NCBI RefSeq assembly: GCF_900236475.1
Contig: NZ_LT963352.1
Span: forward strand, 4,753,501 to 4,817,500
Source of the DNA: Streptomyces chartreusis NRRL 3882
GTDB taxonomy: Bacteria; Actinomycetota; Actinomycetes; Streptomycetales; Streptomycetaceae
DNA: 64,000 nucleotides
Direction: 5' to 3'
Part shown: piece after piece, positions 58,550 to 64,000 of the stretch
How positions within the stretch are numbered: position 1 is the first letter of the stretch
Layout of the letters: each line of letters opens with the position of its first letter
Translations under genes and position numbers: made by a program
Notes under the pieces: model-generated
Seen by the model: the letters and a program-made list of their open reading frames with translations, nothing else
Databases searched by the model: none
Told to the model about the DNA's origin: nothing

Positions 58550-59929
58550 ATGGTGAAGGAACGTGCGCGCATTCTCGTTGTCGGTGGTGGCTACGTCGGG
58601 ATGTACACGGCCCTGCGCCTCCAGGGCAGACTGAAACGGGAACTGGAGCGGGGCGAGGTGGAGATCACGGTCGTCACCCCCGACCCGTACATGACGTATC
58701 AGCCGTTCCTCCCCGAGGCCGCCGCGGGCGCCATCTCGCCCCGCCATGTCGTCGTACCGCTGCGCCGCGTCCTCGACCGCTGCCGTGTCGTCATCGGCGA
58801 AGCCACCGCCATCGACCACGCGAAGCGCACCGCCACCGTCACCACCCTCGCCACCGAGGAGGAGGGCACGGGCGGGCAGCTGCTGACCTACGACGAACTC
58901 GTCCTCGCCCCCGGCTCCGTCTCGCGCACCCTGCCGATCCCCGGCCTCGCCGACCACGGCATCGGCTTCAAGACCGTCGAAGAGGCCATCGGCCTGCGCA
59001 ACCACGTCATCGAGCAGATGGACATCGCCTCCTCCACCCGTGATCCCGCGATCCGCGACGCGGCCCTCACCTTCGTCTTCGTCGGTGGCGGCTTCGCCGG
59101 CGTGGAGGCGCTCGGCGAACTGGAGGACATGGCCCGCTACGCCGCGCGCTACTACCACAACGTCCAGCCCGAGGACATGAAGTGGATCCTCGTCGAGGCC
59201 TCGGACCGCATCCTGCCCGAGGTCGGCGAGGAGATGGGCCGCTACACCGTCACCGAACTGCGCCGCCGCAACATCGACGTACGCCTCCAGACCCGCCTGG
59301 AGTCCTGCGCGGACCGGGTCGCGGTCCTCAGCGACGGCGCCCGCTTCCCCACCCGTACGGTCGTCTGGACGGCCGGCGTCAAACCCCACCCGGTGCTCGC
59401 CGCCACCGACCTGCCCCGCAACGGCCGCGGACGGCTCACCTGCACGGCCGAGCTGACGATCGCGGGCACCACGCACGCGTGGGCGGCGGGAGACGCCGCG
59501 GCCGTCCCCGACGTGACAGCCGGCGAGCCCGGCCGGGAGTGCGCCCCCAACGCCCAGCACGCCGTCCGCCAGGCCAGGGTCCTGGCCGACAACATCGTGC
59601 ACACCCTGCGCGGCGAACCCCTCACCACGTACGCCCACAAGTACGCCGGCTCGGTCGCCTCCCTGGGCCTGCACAAGGGCGTCGCCCACGTCTACGGACG
59701 CAAGCTCAAGGGCTACCCCGCCTGGTTCATGCACCGCGCCTACCACCTCAGCCGCGTCCCCACCTTCAACCGCAAGGCGCGCGTCCTCGCCGAATGGACG
59801 CTGGCCGGACTCTTCAAACGCGAGATCGTCTCCCTGGGTTCACTCGAACACCCCCGGGCGGAGTTCGAACTCGCGGCCGGTGGAAAGCCTTCTCAAGACC
59901 CCCCGGTGAACCCGAAGGGGTCGTCCTGA
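58550..59929 (+). CDS. ndh: Type II NADH dehydrogenase
   Basis: 459 residues from ATG 58550; the frame is open upstream. FAD site ILVVGGGYVGMYTALRL, MTYQPFLPEAAAG, NADH site FVFVGGGFAGVEALGELEDM, and WAAGDAAAVPD. A C-terminal amphipathic part (WFMHRAYHLSRVPTFNRKARVLAEWTLAGLFKREIV) binds the membrane. It passes electrons from NADH to quinone without proton pumping. Confidence 0.93.
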   Translation: MVKERARILVVGGGYVGMYTALRLQGRLKRELERGEVEITVVTPDPYMTYQPFLPEAAAGAISPRHVVVPLRRVLDRCRVVIGEATAIDHAKRTATVTTLATEEEGTGGQLLTYDELVLAPGSVSRTLPIPGLADHGIGFKTVEEAIGLRNHVIEQMDIASSTRDPAIRDAALTFVFVGGGFAGVEALGELEDMARYAARYYHNVQPEDMKWILVEASDRILPEVGEEMGRYTVTELRRRNIDVRLQTRLESCADRVAVLSDGARFPTRTVVWTAGVKPHPVLAATDLPRNGRGRLTCTAELTIAGTTHAWAAGDAAAVPDVTAGEPGRECAPNAQHAVRQARVLADNIVHTLRGEPLTTYAHKYAGSVASLGLHKGVAHVYGRKLKGYPAWFMHRAYHLSRVPTFNRKARVLAEWTLAGLFKREIVSLGSLEHPRAEFELAAGGKPSQDPPVNPKGSS

Positions 59930-60102
59930 CCGGACCCAGGAACTCCACCGGCCGGCCCGGCGTCTGACGGATGCCGGTCCGGTCCGCTCACTGCCAGACT
60001 GGTCCACCACCGCGGGCGTGCCACCACTCGCCCCGGTGCGGGCCCCCGGGGCCCCGGCCGGTTCCGGTGCCGGCCGCCGACGACTACACGAGGCAAGGAT
60101 TC

Positions 60103-61770
60103 GTGAACTTCACGCGCTGGAGCGCCCGGCTCCCCGGAACGCAGCGCCGCGCCGCAGCGCGGACCGAGCAGACGGCCTCCCCGAACCGGCGGGGGGAAGG
60201 TTCCGTACCCGCCGCCCGCACCGAACAGCTGACCGACGAGCCACCGTCCGTACCCGCCGTCGACGAACTGCGGGTGCGTGAGGTCCTCGACCGCGTCCCG
60301 TCCCTCGTCGCCCTGGTCCACGGCCCCGACCACCGCATCGCCTACGTCAACGACGCCTACACGACCGCCTTCGGAGTCCGCCCCCTGGGCGAACGCGCCC
60401 GCGAGGCCCTCCCGGAACTGGACGCGCTCGGCCTCTTCCCCCTCCTGGACCAGGTCCAGCGCAGCGGCAAGCCCCGCACGGTCAAGTCCCGCAAGGCCCC
60501 CGACGGCCGCTGCTACACCTTCACCTGCACCCCGGTCGCCCAGGGCGACGGCAAGGGCGGCAGCGACGGCCGCGGTGTCCTCGTCTTCGCCACGGACGTC
60601 ACCGACCACGCCGAAGCCGCCGAACGCCTGCGCGCCAGCGAACGCCGCCAGCGCGAAACGGCGGTGACACTCCAGAGGTCACTGCTCCCCCAGGAGCTCG
60701 AAGAACCCGACGACCTGCGCATCGCCGCCACGTACCACCCCGGCGGCACAGAGGCCGCGGTCGGCGGCGACTGGTACGACGTCATCACCCTGGGCGGCGG
60801 CCGCACGGCCCTCGTCATCGGCGACGTCATGGGCCGCGGCGTCCGCGCTGCGGCCGTCATGGGCCAGCTCCGCACGGCGGTCCGCGCCTACGCCCGCCTC
60901 GACCTGCCCCCGCACGAGGTCCTCCAGCTCCTCGACGGCCTGGCAGCCGAGATCGACGCCAACCAGATCGCCACCTGCGCGTACGCGGTCCACGACCCGA
61001 ACGAGGGCAAGCTGGTCTACGCCTCGGCGGGCCACCTCCCCATCCTGGTCCGCGACGAGAACGGCGCGGTCCTGCGCGCCGACGAACCCACCGGCCCGCC
61101 GCTCGGCACCGGCGGCTGGATGCACGCCTCCGGCTCGATCCCCCTCGGCCCCGGATCCACGGCCGTCCTCTACACGGACGGCCTGGTCGAGCGCCGGGAC
61201 GCCGACCTGGACGAGGGCATCGCCGCCCTGGAAAGCGCCCTGGCCGGCGCCACCGGCACACCCCAGGTCGTCTGCGACCGCCTGGTCCGCTCGGCGGGCG
61301 TGACCCCCGACCACGACGACGACGTGGCCGTCCTGGTCCTCCAGCACCCGGCCCGGACGGGCCCGGAGAGCGAGCTGTTCCGCAACGCCGCCCTGGAACT
61401 CCTGGGCGGCGTGGAAGCGGCCCCACGCGCGCGTGCCTTCGCCTCCGGCGTCCTGACCAGCTGGCGCTTCCCCGCCGATCTGCACGACCTGGGCGTCCTG
61501 GCCACCAGCGAACTGGTCGCCAACTCCCTCCAGCACGGCACCCCGCCGATGCGCCTGCGCCTGCGCCGCACCGACCGCCGCCTGATCATCGAGGTCACCG
61601 ACGGCGACGACCATCTCCCCAGGCGCCGCCGCGCGGAACCGGGCGACGAATCGGGCCGGGGCATCGCCATCGTCGCCACGATCGCGTCGAACTGGGGCTG
61701 CCGCCGGACCCCGGGCGGCGGCAAGGCGGTGTGGTGCGAGTTCGCACTACCGCGCACGCAGGCGCCGTAG
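60103..61770 (+). CDS. PAS-SpoIIE phosphatase-HATPase signalling protein
   Basis: 555 residues from GTG 60103, behind GAGGCAAGGA. The PAS domain is about 60-170 (ALVHGPDHRIAYVNDAYTTAFG). The SpoIIE domain is 185-420 with intact metal Asp (VGGDWYDVITLGGGRTALVIGDVMGRGVRAA, AVLYTDGLVERR, DHDDDVAVLVL). A GHKL kinase ends it (LATSELVANSLQHG, ESGRGIAIVATIASNWG). This phosphatase-plus-anti-sigma architecture is abundant in Streptomyces. Partner STAS protein not encoded nearby. Confidence 0.93.
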   Translation: MNFTRWSARLPGTQRRAAARTEQTASPNRRGEGSVPAARTEQLTDEPPSVPAVDELRVREVLDRVPSLVALVHGPDHRIAYVNDAYTTAFGVRPLGERAREALPELDALGLFPLLDQVQRSGKPRTVKSRKAPDGRCYTFTCTPVAQGDGKGGSDGRGVLVFATDVTDHAEAAERLRASERRQRETAVTLQRSLLPQELEEPDDLRIAATYHPGGTEAAVGGDWYDVITLGGGRTALVIGDVMGRGVRAAAVMGQLRTAVRAYARLDLPPHEVLQLLDGLAAEIDANQIATCAYAVHDPNEGKLVYASAGHLPILVRDENGAVLRADEPTGPPLGTGGWMHASGSIPLGPGSTAVLYTDGLVERRDADLDEGIAALESALAGATGTPQVVCDRLVRSAGVTPDHDDDVAVLVLQHPARTGPESELFRNAALELLGGVEAAPRARAFASGVLTSWRFPADLHDLGVLATSELVANSLQHGTPPMRLRLRRTDRRLIIEVTDGDDHLPRRRRAEPGDESGRGIAIVATIASNWGCRRTPGGGKAVWCEFALPRTQAP

Positions 61771-61825
61771 ACGCAAGGGAGGCGGAAGCGGGGCCTGCAC
61801 AGGTGGGGAAGGGCAGGGGCGGGGA

Positions 61826-63103
61826 TCAGACGTCCGCGGAAACGGGCGCCCCACCCCGCGCCACGACCCGGCTCTTCGCGAGCCACGGCTGATCCTGCAC
61901 CTCCGTGAGCTGCCGCCCCAGCCGCACCGCCAGGAAGCTGATCCCCAGCGAGAACAGCAGGAACGCCACGATGTACGGCGCGTGCAGCGAGGCCCCCAGC
62001 GGCCCGCCCACCGCCGGCCCGACGGCCAGCGCGAGCTGCTTGACCAGGGCGAACGCGGAGTTGTACTGCCCGGCCATCCCCTCCGGCGCCAGATCGGCGA
62101 CCAGCGGGGCGACCGTCGGCGACAGCATCGCCTCACCCAGCCCGAACAGGGCGTACGTCGAGACGAACGCGGCCGTCGCCATCTCCTGGCTCCCGTGCCC
62201 GAGCCCCGCGTACCCGGCCACGGCCCACGCCACGGCCCAGATCAACCCCACGACGGCGATCACCCGCGACCGCCTGCGCCGCTCCACGAACCGCAGCACG
62301 GCGAACTGCGCCACGACGATCACCAGCGTGTTCGCCGCCAGGGCGGTCCCCAGCGCCGACGTCGATATCCCGGCCGCCTCGACCCCGTACGCGCTCAGTC
62401 CCGATTCGAACTGCCCGTAGCAGGCGAAGAACAACACGAAGCCCAGCACGCACAACTGCACCATGGCCCGGTTGCCCAGCAACTGCTTCCAGCTGCCCCG
62501 CCCCGACGCCACGGGCGCGGCCTCGATCCGCGGCGCGTGCGGCAGCCGCACCGTCGTCATCACCACGACCAGCAGCAGGAACATCGCCGCCTCGATAGCG
62601 AAGAGCAGCGTGAAGGAGGCAGCGCTCGACGTGTCGACGAGGTGACCACCGATGAGGCCACCCACCCCGAGCCCGAGGTTCTGGAGGAAGAACTGCATGG
62701 CGAAGGCGCGCGAGCGCGTATCCGCCGTCGAGCTGTCCACGATCATCGTCGCCAGCGCCGGCTGCGTCACGGCCTGACCGGCCCCCAGCACGGCAGCCGC
62801 CGACAGCACCGCCGCGGCGTTGCTCGCCAGCCCCAGACCCAGCGCACCGACGGCGGCGGCGACCAGGGCGGTGAGCAGCACCGGCAGCGGGCCACGCCGG
62901 ACGATGGCCCGCCCGGCGAACGGCAGCACGACCAGCGCCGCCACAGCGAAAACGGCGAGTACGAGACCCGCCGTCATGGCTCCCAGTCCCCGCACCTGCG
63001 CCACGTAGACGTACAGATAGGGGACGGTGAAGCCGAGCCCGAACGCGCTGAGTGCGTTGCCCACGTGGATCCGGCGCATCGCTGCGCCCATCGCCCTGGT
63101 CAC
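61826..63103 (-). CDS. MFS drug-efflux-type transporter
   Basis: 425 residues from GTG 63103, chosen because AGAGAGG lies just upstream; GTG 63118 is the alternative. Twelve hydrophobic segments, with GLVLAVFAVAALVVLPFAGRAIVRRG as the loop-2 motif A region and a central linker near residue 190. Divergent from a MarR gene, with tandem repeats between them that look like its operator. Substrate unknown. Confidence 0.9.
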   Translation of the reverse strand: MTRAMGAAMRRIHVGNALSAFGLGFTVPYLYVYVAQVRGLGAMTAGLVLAVFAVAALVVLPFAGRAIVRRGPLPVLLTALVAAAVGALGLGLASNAAAVLSAAAVLGAGQAVTQPALATMIVDSSTADTRSRAFAMQFFLQNLGLGVGGLIGGHLVDTSSAASFTLLFAIEAAMFLLLVVVMTTVRLPHAPRIEAAPVASGRGSWKQLLGNRAMVQLCVLGFVLFFACYGQFESGLSAYGVEAAGISTSALGTALAANTLVIVVAQFAVLRFVERRRRSRVIAVVGLIWAVAWAVAGYAGLGHGSQEMATAAFVSTYALFGLGEAMLSPTVAPLVADLAPEGMAGQYNSAFALVKQLALAVGPAVGGPLGASLHAPYIVAFLLFSLGISFLAVRLGRQLTEVQDQPWLAKSRVVARGGAPVSADV

Positions 63104-63135
63104 GTTCACCTCTCTCACAAGTTAGGAGTGAAGAC

Positions 63136-63161
63136 TTCGAAACTAAAGTTCGAAGCTAAAG
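63136..63161. promoter_or_regulatory. Tandem 13-bp repeats, putative MarR operator
   Basis: TTCGAAACTAAAG (63136-63148) and TTCGAAGCTAAAG (63149-63161) abut head to tail between the divergent MFS and MarR genes. TTCGAA is itself palindromic, so two sites 13 bp apart are possible. Confidence 0.6.
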
Positions 63162-63213
63162 AGTACATATCCAAGGACTTCAAGGCAAAGAACGAGCGTG
63201 CGATACTCCCCCC

Positions 63214-63762
63214 ATGGGCGACACCCCCGGCCCCAGCGAGCCGACCCTCGAAGAGCAGATCGCGGCGTACCAGCGCGAGTTCCAGGACCTCGACCCCCAG
63301 GTGGAGCAGATCGTCTCGGCCCTGTCCCGCCTGAACCGCCGCATGAACGTCGCCTACGGCCGTCAGACCGCGGCCCTCGGCATCAGCAACGCCGAGTGGG
63401 AGGTCCTGAAGGCCCTCGTCCTCTCCGGGGCCCCCTACCGTCTGGGCCCGAGCGACCTCGCGAAGCGCCTCGGTCTGACCCCGGCCGCCATGACCCACCG
63501 GATCGACCGCATGGTCGGCGAAGGACTGGTCACCCGGGAGCGGGACGAGTCCAACAGGGTCCGCGTCATCGTGGAGCTCACCAACGGAGGTCGTGAGAAG
63601 TGGCTGGAGGCGATGCGCCTGGCGACGGTCTTCGAGGAGGATCTGCTCCAGGACCTCTCCCCGGAGGAGCGCAGCGCACTCGGCGAGGTCCTCACCCGGC
63701 TCCTGCGCCGGGTGGAAGACGCCCAGCCGGACGCCGGCGGCCGCCTCTCCGACCTGGACTGA
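63214..63762 (+). CDS. MarR-family regulator of the divergent MFS gene
   Basis: 182 residues from ATG 63214. HTH: ISNAEWEVLKALVLSGAPYRLGPSDLAKRLGLTPAAMTHRIDRMVGEGLVTRERDESNRVRVIVELTNGG. No ribosome site; the mRNA could start near the ATG. A classic local repressor arrangement with the transporter. Confidence 0.9.
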   Translation: MGDTPGPSEPTLEEQIAAYQREFQDLDPQVEQIVSALSRLNRRMNVAYGRQTAALGISNAEWEVLKALVLSGAPYRLGPSDLAKRLGLTPAAMTHRIDRMVGEGLVTRERDESNRVRVIVELTNGGREKWLEAMRLATVFEEDLLQDLSPEERSALGEVLTRLLRRVEDAQPDAGGRLSDLD

Positions 63763-63793
63763 CGCCCGCATCAAAGATCTTGACAGGGGCCGC

Positions 63794-63822
63794 TTGACAC
63801 CCCCCTTCCCGATCCGTAAAGT
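63794..63822 (+). promoter_or_regulatory. Strong housekeeping promoter near the right edge
   Basis: TTGACA (63794-63799), 17-nt spacer, TAAAGT (63817-63822): close to the HrdB consensus. The DNA to 64000 has no clear gene; a frame from TTG 63947 (LGLDDLIDSALASILETP) looks coding and may be the start of the next gene, without a visible ribosome site. Confidence 0.65.
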
Positions 63823-64000
63823 TCTTCGGGTTGCCGCGGAGCCGTAACGGTTCTGCGACAGCGCTTCCGCCGCACGAGCGGCACCCAACCACTAGCAAGA
63901 TCGCTCCCAACGGGGTTGATTTCGGCGTGCCCGAATTCAATTCGAATTGGGACTCGACGACCTGATCGACTCCGCACTGGCTTCGATTTTGGAAACGCCG

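Noticed and set aside
63927..63965. GTG-initiated peptide near the right edge
   Set aside because: It ends after 12 codons; the frame from 63947 looks more coding but runs off the window.

Overview
The window is chromosomal core DNA of a Streptomyces. Base composition is very high in G+C, third codon positions are almost all G or C, GTG starts are common, and it carries bldC, an atrA-type TetR gene, lsr2, DUF3073, a mycothiol-dependent-isomerase-family gene and an AfsR-like regulator. The gene order from purC to the MFS/MarR pair at the right edge follows, from memory, the S. coelicolor SCO4071-SCO4122 stretch. About 32.4-40.6 kb looks like an accessory insertion into that order. I saw no integrase, transposase, CRISPR array or prophage gene.

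Layout. (1) 0-16.7 kb: purine biosynthesis (purC; purS-purQ-purL; purF-purM). Interspersed are a formamidase-like protein, a two-component/ABC-2 exporter operon, three tRNA-Gly genes, lsr2, an ArsR-type regulator, an M23 peptidase, an SCP2/isomerase-family enzyme and a two-META-domain lipoprotein. (2) 16.7-31.5 kb: DUF3073, vdh, an unknown protein, bldC, a DUF6274-like mini-protein, hrpA, tRNA genes (Asp; Glu-Asp-Phe; Lys), a membrane metallophosphoesterase, a zincin, a lipoprotein and a DEAD-box RNA helicase with an Arg/Gly/Asp-rich tail. (3) 31.5-38.0 kb: a SigB-type sigma factor and a stressosome-like operon (PP2C, RsbR-, RsbS- and RsbT-like proteins, then an ATPase-PP2C fusion) flanked by two related MarR genes. 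(4) 38.1-40.7 kb: a mini riboflavin locus (ribA, marR, a RibD with swapped domains) with three copies of one putative operator. (5) 40.7-64 kb: initiator tRNA, a c-di-AMP riboswitch before an M23 peptidase, aldo/keto reductase, PrsW-type protease, trmB, lhgO, an NsdA-like regulator, an orphan asparagine-synthetase-like protein, an AfsR-like regulator, an ECF sigma factor fused to a zinc finger, membrane segments and an NPCBM-like domain, an AtrA-like TetR, type II NADH dehydrogenase, a PAS-SpoIIE-ATPase protein, an MFS exporter and its MarR.

The functional themes are purine supply, stress and partner-switch signalling (three SpoIIE-type phosphatases in total) and developmental/antibiotic regulation. 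The most unusual items are a tRNA-Gly(UCC) with an altered elbow (D-loop G18 to A, T-loop GTTC to GTGC), a long helix over the start codon of the DEAD-box helicase, the swapped RibD with its MarR operators, the stressosome/sigma module lacking RsbV and RsbW, and a decayed second copy of a tRNA-Asp. Family names rest on motifs read by eye; no database search was run.
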